NCBI GenBank assembly: GCA_026390435.1
Contig: JAPLFY010000113.1
Span: 58,717-122,716 of the forward strand
From: Pseudomonadota bacterium
GTDB taxonomy: Bacteria > Bdellovibrionota_B > Oligoflexia > Oligoflexales > CAIYRB01
Length of the DNA stretch: 64,000 nucleotides
Direction of reading: 5' to 3'
Each line of letters opens with the position of its first letter. Position 1 is the stretch's first letter. Below the pieces are notes generated by a model, which did no database searches, had not been told where the DNA came from, and saw only the letters and a list, made by a program, of their open reading frames with translations. The translations under genes and the position numbers were made by a program. Of this stretch, positions 25,870 to 34,814 are shown piece after piece.

Positions 25870-26871
25870 TTAAAGCTGGCGAAGTTTTTTCTCCCATGCA
25901 AAAGCGTGCTTGACGATCGTCTCTAAGTCGTCAAAGCGAGGCTTCCAAAGCAGTGTCTGGCGAATTTTGTCAGCGTTTGCAACAATGCTGGCAACATCGC
26001 CGGCGCGACGCGGGGCATCTAGTACTTTGAAGTCCTTGCCGCTCACTTTTTTAACAGCTGCGATGACTTCGCGCACAGAGGAACCATGCCCGTAACCGCA
26101 ATTGAGTAGAGAGCTTTCTCCGCCGCCAAGCAAGTGCTCCAATGCTAAAAGATGGGCGTTTGCTAAGTCTTCAACATGGATGTAGTCGCGCACACAGGTC
26201 CCATCTGGGGTCGCATAATCGGTGCCATATACCTGCATTTGTTGCCGTTTGCCAACGGCCACCTCGCAAGCGACTTTGATTAGATGGGACGCTTCGGGAG
26301 TTCTTTGTCCCAGGCGGCCGAGCGGATCAGCGCCAGCGACGTTAAAGTACCTAAGAATGACGTTTTTGATGCCATGTGCCGCGGCGATATCTCGCAGCAT
26401 CTGTTCGCTCATCAGTTTCGACCAGCCGTAAGGGCTCTCCGGAATGGTCGCTGCCGTTTCATCGACAGGAACCTTACGAGGCTGCCCATAAGTTGCAGCT
26501 GTTGATGAGAAGATCACTCTCGGTACTTGATACTTCACCGCGGCATTGAGCAGCTTAAGGGTGTTAACGGTATTGTTACTATAATACTTCACCGGATCGG
26601 CAACGGATTCTTCGACGCGAATTGCAGCAGCAAAATGTAAAATTGCTGCGATTTTGTTCTCAGTAAAGACGCGTTCTTGCAGCGCAGCGTCACCAACATC
26701 GCCTTGGTAGAGAGTCTCACCGTGGATTAATGCGTCCTTAAAGCCGGTGGATAGATTGTCGATGACAACCACTTTGTAGCCCTGTTCCGATAGCATGCGG
26801 GCGACATGACTGCCGATGTAACCACAAGCACCAGTGACGAGGACTGTCGATTTAGTTGGCGACGAGCTCAT
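25870..26871 (-). CDS. galE: UDP-glucose 4-epimerase
   Basis: This is a 333-residue extended SDR that interconverts UDP-glucose and UDP-galactose, supplying precursors for surface polysaccharides. The NAD loop is VTGACGYIGSHVA, the catalytic Ser lies in FSSTAATYG and Tyr/Lys in YGWSK near residue 145. The substrate region includes RYFNVAGADPLGRLGQ and DGTCVRDYIHVEDLA, typical of GalE. GGAGG 6 nt upstream fixes the ATG at 26871 rather than a TTG two codons earlier; the ATG overlaps the mtnC stop as ATGA. It probably serves the polysaccharide genes at 15-22 kb. Confidence 0.95.
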   Translation of the reverse strand: MSSSPTKSTVLVTGACGYIGSHVARMLSEQGYKVVVIDNLSTGFKDALIHGETLYQGDVGDAALQERVFTENKIAAILHFAAAIRVEESVADPVKYYSNNTVNTLKLLNAAVKYQVPRVIFSSTAATYGQPRKVPVDETAATIPESPYGWSKLMSEQMLRDIAAAHGIKNVILRYFNVAGADPLGRLGQRTPEASHLIKVACEVAVGKRQQMQVYGTDYATPDGTCVRDYIHVEDLANAHLLALEHLLGGGESSLLNCGYGHGSSVREVIAAVKKVSGKDFKVLDAPRRAGDVASIVANADKIRQTLLWKPRFDDLETIVKHAFAWEKKLRQL

Positions 26872-27581
26872 GCACAACCTCCGGGCAACTGTTTGAGTAG
26901 GGCTTCGACTTCGGTAAAATCAGCAGCATGATTCTGCTCTGCGGCAGCCACAGTGCCTGACCGCGCGATTTGTACAGTCTGCATGCCGGCCGCCTGTGCG
27001 GCAACTAATTCAGCGGCGATATCAGATAAAAAGAGAATGTTCGCGGTGGCTAATCCGAGATCTTCGGCGATGCGGAAATAGGAGGCGATCTCCCTCTTAG
27101 GGCCTGTGGTCGTATCAAAATAATTCGATAAATAGGGCCGCAGATCACCCATATTCGTATGTTCGAAGAGTAGTTGCTGCGCTTTTACCGAGCCAGATGA
27201 GTAAATCCCGATTTTCAGACCACGCCCTGACCACGCTCTAAGTGCTGGTGGAACATCTGGATATACTTCAGATGTATAGACTTTCGCTCTGTAGCCGTGC
27301 TCCCAAATTAGGCCCTGTATGGCCTTCAGTGCCGGATGCTTGCGGTCCTGGCTGATCCAGGCCAGCAACTGGGGCGCAGTTTGCGCTGTGGAAATTTCGC
27401 GGCCAGTTTCCAGTTTTACCGTTTGGCAGACGGAGTTCAAGGCATCTTTCACAGGGTCATCGTTTGCATGAGCATTCAGGTATTCTGTCAGGTGCCTCGC
27501 GGAATACGGGAATAAAACATCATGCACAAACGTGATTGGGGTAGTGGTGCCCTCAATATCTACTAGGATGTAGCGCAGCAT
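26868..27581 (-). CDS. mtnC: Enolase-phosphatase E1 (methionine salvage)
   Basis: This is a 237-residue HAD-superfamily enzyme that enolises and dephosphorylates 2,3-diketo-5-methylthiopentyl-1-phosphate in methionine salvage. The family start LVDIEGTTTPITFVHDVLFPY contains the Asp nucleophile motif, IYSSGSVKAQ carries the HAD motif II Ser, and LFLSDIAAELVAAQAAGM is motif IV. Acireductone dioxygenase (mtnD) or mtnB would be expected as partners but are not in the window. It is coupled to galE by a 4-bp overlap, which is translational coupling without obvious pathway logic. Confidence 0.93.
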   Translation of the reverse strand: MLRYILVDIEGTTTPITFVHDVLFPYSARHLTEYLNAHANDDPVKDALNSVCQTVKLETGREISTAQTAPQLLAWISQDRKHPALKAIQGLIWEHGYRAKVYTSEVYPDVPPALRAWSGRGLKIGIYSSGSVKAQQLLFEHTNMGDLRPYLSNYFDTTTGPKREIASYFRIAEDLGLATANILFLSDIAAELVAAQAAGMQTVQIARSGTVAAAEQNHAADFTEVEALLKQLPGGCA

Positions 27582-27602
27582 ATAAGTGCCTAATATTAGC
27601 TA

Positions 27603-28871
27603 TCAGAATAGAGATCCAGCATAATCTCCAGCGTCAAATGCGCGCAAATCAGCGGCTTTTTCACCTACTCCAACATATCGTATCGGTAACTTGAATTGCT
27701 CGGCGATACTGAGTAGCACGCCACCTTTCGCCGTGCCGTCCAGTTTCGTCACGATCAATCCGGTCAGCTTTACGACCTGGCTAAAAGCCTTGACCTGCAT
27801 GAGGGCATTTTGTCCCGTTGTTGCGTCAATCACAAGCCAGGTCTCATGCGGTGCACCCGGTAAATCTCGGCCAATGATTCGATTTATTTTACCAAGTTCT
27901 TCCATAAGTTCCTGCTTGGCATGCAGCCTGCCTGCCGTATCGATGAGAAGGACGTCGGCTCTCCTTGCGATAGCTGCTTTGACACCATCGTAAGCGACGG
28001 CTGCAGGGTCTGCCCCTTGTTTGTGTTTAATCACGTCGACGCCAAGGCGATCGCCCCAGACTACAAGTTGTTCCACAGCGGCAGCTCGGAAGGTATCTGC
28101 CGCTGCTAGCAGCACCTTTTGCTCATTCGCCAGGAAGTGGGCCGTCAGTTTACCAATGGTTGTGGTTTTACCAACGCCATTGACCCCGACAATCAGTACC
28201 ACCCAAGGTCCCTGCTCTGGCTTATTGAGCGGCGTGTTGGCGGCGCTACTGAGTATTTGCGCAGCTCGCTCTTTCAGGGCATTGGCTACCGCCGCTGGAT
28301 CGGTGGCGTTATCTTTGCCTATAGTGCGCCGGACATGATCGACCAAAGAGTCAGCGGCAGCAACACCCACATCGGCGCGGTAAAGCGCGGCGTGCAAGTC
28401 TTCTAGGACCTGCTCATCAAGGCGCGACTTGCCCGTCAGTATCAGGCTTAGGCTTTGCTGCCAGCTTGCGCGGCTCTTGGCTAGACCTCGACTTAGTCTT
28501 TCCAGCCACGAGGCGCGGTCTGTCGTGCGAATCTCTTCTACGTCGGTGGTGACAGTATCGGTGGCGATAGTGACCTGCGGGGATTCATCGACCACCAGTT
28601 CGGACCATTTATCGGCACTGTCTTCATCTTCATTGTCTTCAGCGTCTGCCTCAGCGCCGGCCTGCGAGGTAGGTAGTTCGCGGTTGAGACGCTCTTCCTC
28701 GAGACGTAGCTCAGCAGTCTCCCGTTTATTGCGAATCCATACGATGACGGCATAAACAACGGCAAAGATGCTGACCACAATAATGGGTCCGCCAATGAGT
28801 AGCCAGGTGTCAGCGCCGCTGCCCGCATGAATGAGCAGTTCAATAGGATCTTTATTGGTAGCTTGGTCCAT
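27603..28871 (-). CDS. ftsY: Signal recognition particle receptor FtsY with N-terminal TM
   Basis: This is a 422-residue SRP-family GTPase that docks ribosome-nascent chain complexes at the membrane. An N-terminal membrane helix (about residues 22-47, WLLIGGPIIVVSIFAVVYAV) is followed by an acidic linker rich in Glu/Asp, then the N domain and G domain. The G motifs are GVNGVGKTTTIGKL near 229, DTFRAAAVEQL, DTAGRLHAKQELMEEL and TKLDGTAKGG. A true TM anchor replaces the amphipathic targeting helix of E. coli FtsY, as in several deltaproteobacterial groups. It is divergent from trpF, with 82 bp between the starts. Confidence 0.96.
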   Translation of the reverse strand: MDQATNKDPIELLIHAGSGADTWLLIGGPIIVVSIFAVVYAVIVWIRNKRETAELRLEEERLNRELPTSQAGAEADAEDNEDEDSADKWSELVVDESPQVTIATDTVTTDVEEIRTTDRASWLERLSRGLAKSRASWQQSLSLILTGKSRLDEQVLEDLHAALYRADVGVAAADSLVDHVRRTIGKDNATDPAAVANALKERAAQILSSAANTPLNKPEQGPWVVLIVGVNGVGKTTTIGKLTAHFLANEQKVLLAAADTFRAAAVEQLVVWGDRLGVDVIKHKQGADPAAVAYDGVKAAIARRADVLLIDTAGRLHAKQELMEELGKINRIIGRDLPGAPHETWLVIDATTGQNALMQVKAFSQVVKLTGLIVTKLDGTAKGGVLLSIAEQFKLPIRYVGVGEKAADLRAFDAGDYAGSLF

Positions 28872-28953
28872 GGAATCACTTCAGTCCTATTTTTGGCTCA
28901 GCCTTGGCTGTGCATTGGCCTCTGAGTCAATCTACGGTAAAACATTATCTATC

Positions 28954-29664
28954 ATGGACCAGCAAAAAAAAACCGAACAACCCGTACTGAAAATCTGCGG
29001 CATTATGACTGTAGGCGATACACTTCATTGTCTGCGCCGTGGTGTGCCCTACGTGGGATTTAATTTTTATCCTGGCTCAAAGCGCTTTATTCAGCCCGAG
29101 ACGGCCGCCGAAGTTTGGCGGCAGGCCCTGGCCTCCAGTAAGTTGCGGGTGGGAACCCAGCCAGTTGCCGTGGTCGTGGATACTGATAAAGATGCCGATA
29201 TTCATACGCTTGAGGCTGCGATCCGCGTGTTCCCGGAACTGCAAGTCGTGCAGGTTCACGAATGTAAACAGCCCGGCCGATTGAGGGCTTATCGACAGGT
29301 TTTGGGTGGCCGCCCACTCTGGGTGGCTTTGGCGGTGCGCCGTCCGGAAGACGTAGATGCTGCCATGGCCTATCAGGGAAGCGCAGATTTATTATTGTTC
29401 GATTCGGCGGTGGTTGCTGCAGGCAGCAAGGTTCCGGGGGGCAGCGGCCAATCGTTCGATTGGCAGCTACTAAAGTCATATATGGGCTCTTTGCCCTTTG
29501 GCGTTGCGGGTGGTCTAAGGCCGGAAAACGTGGCCGATTTAGCAAGGACCGTGGTGCCTGCACTTGTGGACCTGTGTTCGGGAGTTGAGAGTCAGCCAGG
29601 TATCAAAGACCTCGATTTAATTGACACCATGATCACTAAAATGAGTCAGTTATGGGCAAAATAG
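28954..29664 (+). CDS. trpF: Phosphoribosylanthranilate isomerase
   Basis: This is a 236-residue TIM-barrel enzyme that carries out the Amadori rearrangement of phosphoribosylanthranilate in tryptophan synthesis. The catalytic Cys lies in LKICGIM near the N-terminus, followed by GFNFYPGSKRFI. Phosphate-binding loops are GGSGQSFDW, FGVAGGLRPENV and DLCSGVESQPGIKD. The ribosome-binding site before ATG 28954 is weak, and a longer frame to 28831 runs into the ftsY start, so it was rejected. No other trp genes lie nearby. It overlaps an outer-membrane protein gene by 13 bp, an odd partnership for a biosynthetic enzyme. Confidence 0.95.
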   Translation: MDQQKKTEQPVLKICGIMTVGDTLHCLRRGVPYVGFNFYPGSKRFIQPETAAEVWRQALASSKLRVGTQPVAVVVDTDKDADIHTLEAAIRVFPELQVVQVHECKQPGRLRAYRQVLGGRPLWVALAVRRPEDVDAAMAYQGSADLLLFDSAVVAAGSKVPGGSGQSFDWQLLKSYMGSLPFGVAGGLRPENVADLARTVVPALVDLCSGVESQPGIKDLDLIDTMITKMSQLWAK

Positions 29665-30476
29665 CCGATAAAGATCAATCACTGACAACTTCATTCAGTC
29701 GGGACAATGCATTTTTTGCTCTGTATTTTGTCGTCTTTCTAATTCTGTTAACTCGGCCTGCCCTAGGTCAGTCCGGTAGTAACACTGTGGTGGAGACCGC
29801 TCTTCCCAGTACTCAGTTGGAGGCCGAGGAGGAAAATCAGGGGGTACTTCGATTAATCGAACACCCGTGGGAACGCTATGTCCGAAGATTTCGTAGCGAA
29901 CACAATTTCGCCCTGAGTGCAGGCGGGAGTACTGGCTACTATAATGTGGAGAGTTTCGGGGAGATTGTTGCCAAAAGATTTCGCAGTGGGGCGGCTTGGA
30001 CTAAATTTCAATATTCCTATCACGTGCCGGTTTACCGAGGCTTTGGCTACTTGCTGGGATCTTCGGTAGGTTATTACTACGAGCCAGCTGATCGCGGGCG
30101 TGCCTTTCAGCCTGCACCCGCGAAGATGTTTCCGGGGATCCTCGGGGGTATTGTGATGAATTTCACTGCCTCTCTCAGACTCTCGGCAGCCGCCGATGTT
30201 TATATGCTACGGGCGGATCGAATCACCTCATTTGATCCAGTCGATCCAAGCCGGACCGAGCAGATTTCTGTGACTATGGTTGCCTATGATTTGGGCGGCT
30301 TTTTCGATTACTTTTACGACTTAAACTGGGCGATTCGCCTGGAGACTCATTATAGGTCTGTCTATTATTACCGCCCGTTGCAACAGCCAGGGGACACCAC
30401 GGTGTATGCCTCAGATGCCGTTTTTCAGCTCTCGGATCACTGGTACGGAGTTGGGTTGGTGTTTCATTTAATATAG
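29652..30476 (+). CDS. Predicted outer-membrane beta-barrel protein
   Basis: This is a 274-residue protein with a long charged N-region, then a signal peptide ending at PALGQS. The mature part has alternating aromatic strands (KFQYSYHVPVYRGFGYLLGSSVGYYYEP; WAIRLETHYRSVYYYRP) and ends in VGLVFHLI, compatible with a barrel of about ten strands whose last strand is recognised by the BAM complex. No family name was identified. It starts within the last codons of trpF. A perfect 8-bp inverted repeat lies 12 nt after its stop (30488-30513) but lacks a T-run. Confidence 0.7.
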   Translation: MGKIADKDQSLTTSFSRDNAFFALYFVVFLILLTRPALGQSGSNTVVETALPSTQLEAEEENQGVLRLIEHPWERYVRRFRSEHNFALSAGGSTGYYNVESFGEIVAKRFRSGAAWTKFQYSYHVPVYRGFGYLLGSSVGYYYEPADRGRAFQPAPAKMFPGILGGIVMNFTASLRLSAAADVYMLRADRITSFDPVDPSRTEQISVTMVAYDLGGFFDYFYDLNWAIRLETHYRSVYYYRPLQQPGDTTVYASDAVFQLSDHWYGVGLVFHLI

Positions 30477-30576
30477 TTTTTTCGGTTGCTTACCTGGTTT
30501 TTGGGAGGTAAGCCACGGTGCCGCTAAGGTTTCTCCTTACCTGTGACGATAAGGAATGAAACTAGGGGGAATACGT

Positions 30577-30789
30577 TTGGCAACCGCAAATAAAACAAGC
30601 TCTGGCCAAAAAGGCAAAATCAAGCAGATCAACCGAACGATCAGCGACGATATGGAGCTACTCAGAATGATCATTGTGGAATCGGGGCCGTTGCGGACGG
30701 TCGTGCTCGATAAGCTTAAACAAGCGAAGTCCCGGATCGATAAGCAAGGAAGCGGTGGAGCGGTGAGCGCGAATGCTGGCAAAAAGTAA
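30577..30789 (+). CDS. Small basic hypothetical protein (about 70 aa)
   Basis: This is a Lys/Arg-rich protein (NKTSSGQKGKIKQINRTISDDMELLRMIIVESG) with a central amphipathic helix and a Gly/Ala/Lys tail. Two starts compete: ATG at 30556, which touches its AAGGA site, and TTG at 30577, which has AGGGGG at ideal distance; the latter is preferred. It overlaps the next lipoprotein gene by 17 bp. No family is recognised. Confidence 0.5.
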   Translation: MATANKTSSGQKGKIKQINRTISDDMELLRMIIVESGPLRTVVLDKLKQAKSRIDKQGSGGAVSANAGKK

Positions 30790-31417
30790 TTCGGTACCTT
30801 ATCTGTCTGGCCTCAGTTTAGCGTGCTTGATGTGGCTAAGTGGCTGTTTCGCTAGCAGTCCCGAGGATCCACTCGAGATCAAAGCCACTCAGGAGCAGAT
30901 TGTCGTTGAGCGCAGCAAGGCATCGGCACCGGACTGGATCTCGTTAAGTCCCGGAATTCTTGTTGATTCTGGCTCGGAGCTACGGCTCGTTGCGCGGCAC
31001 AGTAAGCTTTTGAACTTAACCTTGGGTCTAGAGCAATCGCAGATTGCGGCGTTGGACGCCATGCGCTTAGCGATCACAGAGAAAGTCCAGGCCCAGCTGC
31101 AAATTTTGGCCGATGACTCTGGAATTAAGTCAAATAAAGCAGCAAAATGGCAAAAATTAGTGTTTGAAGGTGTGTCTACTGTTGGTGCGGAAAAGCTGAA
31201 AGTGCGAGATATTTACTACGAGGGCGTAGAGGATAGGCTGGCCAGAAGTGGGTCGCCATTTATGCACTATTATTCGGTATATGTTCTCATTGCCTATGCA
31301 AAAGCCGATTTAACGGCTATTTATCGGGATCTCGCGTCAAGACTAGCAGTCAATGACGACGGAGAGTTGAAGCGGCTGGCGATGGCCGTGACCAGATTCT
31401 CTAGCGCGCTACCTTAG
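30773..31417 (+). CDS. LPP20-like lipoprotein
   Basis: This is a 214-residue lipoprotein with signal peptide and lipobox LSGC. A pre-sequence (PDWISLSPGILVD) is followed by QSQIAALDAMRLAITEKVQAQLQI, a middle beta region and VRDIYYEGVEDRL with HYYSVYVLIAYAKADL. This arrangement of one long helix then strands resembles LPP20/FlgP-like outer-membrane lipoproteins, some of which act at the flagellar base or in surface polysaccharide. That match is by pattern only. It begins inside the end of the small basic gene and probably forms one transcript with it. Confidence 0.62.
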   Translation: MLAKSNSVPYLSGLSLACLMWLSGCFASSPEDPLEIKATQEQIVVERSKASAPDWISLSPGILVDSGSELRLVARHSKLLNLTLGLEQSQIAALDAMRLAITEKVQAQLQILADDSGIKSNKAAKWQKLVFEGVSTVGAEKLKVRDIYYEGVEDRLARSGSPFMHYYSVYVLIAYAKADLTAIYRDLASRLAVNDDGELKRLAMAVTRFSSALP

Positions 31418-31516
31418 TGTTATGTCCGGTTCTTATTAGTTCTGCCTAGTTTTATCTAGTTTCACCCAGGAAAATCTAATCGACCGCGAACTGCGGCTTA
31501 TAGTATTGCAGCACCT

Positions 31517-33286
31517 GTGAGCAACCTTAATTCAACATCTATTGCAACGCATCTGCACCTGCCCGGCTGGTGGGTCAGAGCCTATGAGGCATCGATGTTG
31601 GCTGAGGGGGGAGCCACGAGTGCTATGCAACAAGCTTACATGGCAGGAGTTGCTCCGGCTCTCGGTTCCTTGGAACTTAATTCCTTGGCCATGGTACTTG
31701 CCAATCTCCAGGAACAAATCCTGCAGGGCAAGTTTGCTGCCTTGACGATCAATTCAGAGGAGCATCTTAAGCATGCCGGCACGGCCGCGCGTAGCCGCCG
31801 GTTTGTGTTTGAGAAAATTGTCCAAGTGCTCGTTGGGTTGCGCCTACTCAGTCCGGGTAGCGACGGTGCCTTAACCTCATATTCGCCTATTTTAGCGGAT
31901 AAATGGCGACGTTTGGGTGATGGTGGCGAGTTTGAAATCGGCATTAAGTTGACGGCGCTTGGGCCTGAGCTATTGTTAGGATTTAGCGATGCGCACAGCG
32001 ATATGGTGCGCTTTGCTCGCGGTCTCCCAGAGGCGATTGACGTCCTGAGAGGTCAGCCGCCACTCACAATTTGGCGTAGTATCTGGCTGGAATTAGCGGG
32101 TCTGGAGCAGTTGATCTATTTGCGCATGGAGCGCGGCATGCAGTGGGAGTTCCGCTGGCTCCAACTGGAAGGCATATTTGGTATGCCGCTGGGCGAGCTA
32201 TTTGGTGATTGCGAGCTTCCCGAGCAACGTGGTGCCGAGCTGGGCGGTGAATTGGCTAAGCGCCTGAAATTTTCTGCCCGACTTGGCCGCAAGCTCGTCG
32301 ATCAAGGATTCTTAGCTCCTGGTGTCACAGATCACTACCTGGCTTTTGGCACCGAAGAGGCGCCTAATGCAAGTGGCGTCACTCTGGTTTGGCAGGCTTC
32401 TCGTGAACGGCTTGCAACCGACGCGGCCAGTGCTTACCGCCGCGCTGTGGCAGCGGCAATTGTACAGGGTTGGTTTGATCCATTTGTTCCGACTATGATG
32501 CGAATCTGTTTGCCGGCAGCTGGAGACACCGCGTTATGGGGCCCTGCCGAGGCCTTGTGGCGAGAGCTGCTGGCGTTGCCCGGACCCAAAACGGGTGCGC
32601 CCATTGAACTGCAGCCCGGACAGCTGCTCCTGCCGCAGGTGCTGTTTTTTGAGTATGCGCTGCGCGGGCAAGCTGCGTCGGCCTGGCCGTTGCCTGCTGG
32701 TGTAGCTGCTGGACCGCTTGGTGAGTTGACGCGCGATTTGCAGGCACCGAATCTCAAAGAGCGCTGCGAGCGTTTCTGGGGCTTAGTTGAGGACGATATC
32801 GAGCTACAGCAGGCGTTACGGGAAGAGCCGCTCATGACTTTGGCCTCGCTGGCGTCACGCGGTGTGCCTGAATTTGCGCAACAGATCAAGCAGGCGGCAG
32901 GCATTAGCACCGTCGCTGATGATCAGGCAGTAGAAGTTAAGCCGAGGCTAATTGCGCCGAAACCCACAGCAGAAGTGCCAACGGCAGCTCCCGAGCGTCC
33001 GGCGCGACCAGCTCCGGTGTCCGGAGCACTTGCTGCTAGAATGCTTAAAATCGCCTCGGATGAGCTGGCCAAAATGCGTGCTAGCGATCTTGCGCGCTAC
33101 CAGCAGCTTAAATTAGCCTACTTGGAAACCTTAGACGAGACCAGCCGGCGCCTGCTTTTAGACGTACAAAAACGCATTCAGCCCTCGATGTTTGACGAGC
33201 AACTACGTCAGCGTCTGGTCCGTTACATGGTAGAAAACCCCGGCGCTTGGCGGTCGGCAGAGGTCGGCAAGACCGGTAACACCTAG
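31517..33286 (+). CDS. Hypothetical protein (589 aa), possibly lineage-specific
   Basis: No known domain is recognised. The protein is soluble and mostly helical, with Leu/Ala/Glu-rich segments. An N-terminal region (LHLPGWWVRAYEASMLAEGG) and a middle region (RSIWLELAGLEQLIYLRMERGMQWEFRWLQ) are rich in Trp and Arg. A Pro/Ala linker near 490-515 (PKPTAEVPTAAPERPARPAP) joins a C-terminal helical domain of about 75 residues, suggesting two functional halves. The GTG start has no strong ribosome-binding site; an ATG at codon 27 is an alternative. It stands alone between the lipoprotein gene and HU. Confidence 0.65.
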   Translation: MSNLNSTSIATHLHLPGWWVRAYEASMLAEGGATSAMQQAYMAGVAPALGSLELNSLAMVLANLQEQILQGKFAALTINSEEHLKHAGTAARSRRFVFEKIVQVLVGLRLLSPGSDGALTSYSPILADKWRRLGDGGEFEIGIKLTALGPELLLGFSDAHSDMVRFARGLPEAIDVLRGQPPLTIWRSIWLELAGLEQLIYLRMERGMQWEFRWLQLEGIFGMPLGELFGDCELPEQRGAELGGELAKRLKFSARLGRKLVDQGFLAPGVTDHYLAFGTEEAPNASGVTLVWQASRERLATDAASAYRRAVAAAIVQGWFDPFVPTMMRICLPAAGDTALWGPAEALWRELLALPGPKTGAPIELQPGQLLLPQVLFFEYALRGQAASAWPLPAGVAAGPLGELTRDLQAPNLKERCERFWGLVEDDIELQQALREEPLMTLASLASRGVPEFAQQIKQAAGISTVADDQAVEVKPRLIAPKPTAEVPTAAPERPARPAPVSGALAARMLKIASDELAKMRASDLARYQQLKLAYLETLDETSRRLLLDVQKRIQPSMFDEQLRQRLVRYMVENPGAWRSAEVGKTGNT

Positions 33287-33414
33287 GTTTTGCCTACCCG
33301 CAGCGCACAAACCTGAAGAAGTTTATGCGTTTGAGGCTTGATTTTTAGTATGACGCCGCCTAATGTCAATGAATAGAGTTGTTGATTACCTGACATTACG
33401 GAGGGCCATATCAC

Positions 33415-33846
33415 ATGGCAAAGAAGACCAAGAAGCCTGTTAAGGCAACTGCGAAGAAGAAAACCAACGTTCACACACCGGCTGCCAAAGTCGCTGCTAA
33501 GCCTGCAAAAGTGGTTGTTCCACTGAGCAAGATTCAGCCCGCTGGCACGCCACGCACCAAAAGCGAAATCCTAGGCGTTTTGGCTGAGACCACTGGTCTG
33601 AGCAAAAAAGACGTCAGCTCGGTGTTCGCTTCCATGAGCGACCTGATCGGCAAGGATGTGGGCAAAAAAGGCTGCGGTCTTTTCACCGTTCCTGGCCTGC
33701 TCAAAATCCGCCGCATCAACAAGCCAGCTACCAAAGCTCGCAAAGGTATCAATCCTTTCACGGGCCAAGAGACCACGTTCAAAGCTAAGCCAGCTCGTAA
33801 CGTTGTCAAAGTCCGTCCCCTCAAAGCTCTGAAAGACATGGTCTAA
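33415..33846 (+). CDS. HU-family nucleoid protein with Lys/Ala-rich N-terminal tail
   Basis: This is a 143-residue DNA-binding protein. The first about 42 residues are a Lys/Ala/Pro tail resembling histone H1 tails (KKTKKPVKATAKKKTNVH). The HU fold follows: RTKSEILGVLAETTGLSKKDV, then GLFTVPGLLKIRRI, then the arm with NPFTGQETTFKAKPARNVVKVRPLKAL. The DNA-intercalating Pro lies in the GINPFTGQ loop. Tailed HU proteins occur in Bdellovibrionota, Myxococcota and relatives and should compact or stabilise DNA more strongly. GGAGG precedes the ATG and a strong terminator follows, so it is monocistronic. Confidence 0.93.
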   Translation: MAKKTKKPVKATAKKKTNVHTPAAKVAAKPAKVVVPLSKIQPAGTPRTKSEILGVLAETTGLSKKDVSSVFASMSDLIGKDVGKKGCGLFTVPGLLKIRRINKPATKARKGINPFTGQETTFKAKPARNVVKVRPLKALKDMV

Positions 33847-33882
33847 TTCAGAATCTTTGATGGTGTGATTGACACCAGAAAG

Positions 33883-33913
33883 AAACCGAACCCTTAACGG
33901 GTTCGGTTTTTTT
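33883..33913 (+). terminator. Intrinsic terminator after HU gene
   Basis: AAACCGAACCC and GGGTTCGGTTT form a perfect 11-bp stem with a 5-nt loop and run into seven T. Its A-rich left flank may also let it work for the convergent permease gene. Confidence 0.93.
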
Positions 33914-33977
33914 ATTTGAGCGACGCTTTGGATAGAGCGCCAAATGCGCTGCTGCGCAGGCTCGGGAAAGCTGTTTT

Positions 33978-34814
33978 TCACCGTCCTCGTCTTGGATCCA
34001 GGATATCGCGGAGAGCGTCGCCAACAAAATTGAGTGCCAGCACTAACATGGCAATCGCTACACCTGGGATGATGCTTAGATAAGGAGCTTCGAGCAGTAC
34101 CGTACGGCCTTGGCTCAGCAAAGCACCCCATGAAGGCGCGCCGTCCTGAGCTCCCAATCCTAAGAAGCTTAAGCTTGCTTCGACTATAATCACCCCGGAT
34201 AGGGAAAAAGTTGCATGCACAAGCAAGGGCGAGAGGGTGGCGGGGAAGATGTGCCGCCATATCAATCTCAAGTCTTTAGCCCCCAGGGCTCTACTGGCCA
34301 CGACGTATTCGCGCTCGCGGATGGAAAGAGTTTGGGCGCGCATCAGGCGCGCTGCGCTAGTCCATCCAGTCGCAGAGATGGCGAGGATGACATTATTGCG
34401 ACTTGGTCCGAGCATCGCTGCCAATGCCATGGCTAAAAGGATGCCCGGAAAGGCCATAAGCAAGTCGACTAAGCGCATGAGCAGGGTGTCAACCCAGCCG
34501 CGTTTGTAGCCAGCAATTAAGCCGACCCAGCTGCCGATCGTTACGGACAGAAATACGGTCACCGTGGAGATGTAAAGGGATGTGCGACCGCCATACAACA
34601 TTGCAGTGAGCACACTTCCGCCGCTTAGGTCGCGACCGAATAGGTCGAGAGCACCGGGTGGGGTTAGTCTCAGGGTTATGTCGATATCGTCCGGGTTAGT
34701 TGGTGCCAACCAAGGAGCTAGGAGTGATGTAGCGGTGACGCTGACGATCACTACTAAGCCGAAGATCAGGCGTGGGTTAGTTGCCCACTTGAATCCTTGG
34801 GTCGACGATCGCAT
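33978..34814 (-). CDS. Oligopeptide/dipeptide ABC transporter permease, DppC type
   Basis: This is a 278-residue inner-membrane permease. After the first TM (LIFGLVVIVSVTATSLLAPWLAP) comes the family motif DLFGRDLSGGSVLTAMLYGGRTSL, then five more membrane segments. The EAA loop is EREYVVASRALGAKDLRLIWRHIFPATLSPLL, the site where the ATPase subunit would dock. The ATG at 34814 lies inside the end of the partner permease gene (38-bp overlap) and gives the normal family N-terminus; the 62 codons upstream are read-through of that gene in another frame. Confidence 0.9.
   Translation of the reverse strand: MRSSTQGFKWATNPRLIFGLVVIVSVTATSLLAPWLAPTNPDDIDITLRLTPPGALDLFGRDLSGGSVLTAMLYGGRTSLYISTVTVFLSVTIGSWVGLIAGYKRGWVDTLLMRLVDLLMAFPGILLAMALAAMLGPSRNNVILAISATGWTSAARLMRAQTLSIREREYVVASRALGAKDLRLIWRHIFPATLSPLLVHATFSLSGVIIVEASLSFLGLGAQDGAPSWGALLSQGRTVLLEAPYLSIIPGVAIAMLVLALNFVGDALRDILDPRRGR

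Noticed and set aside
30488..30513. Perfect 8-bp inverted repeat as a terminator
   Set aside because: The T-run lies upstream of the stem, not downstream on either strand, so it was left as a plain inverted repeat.
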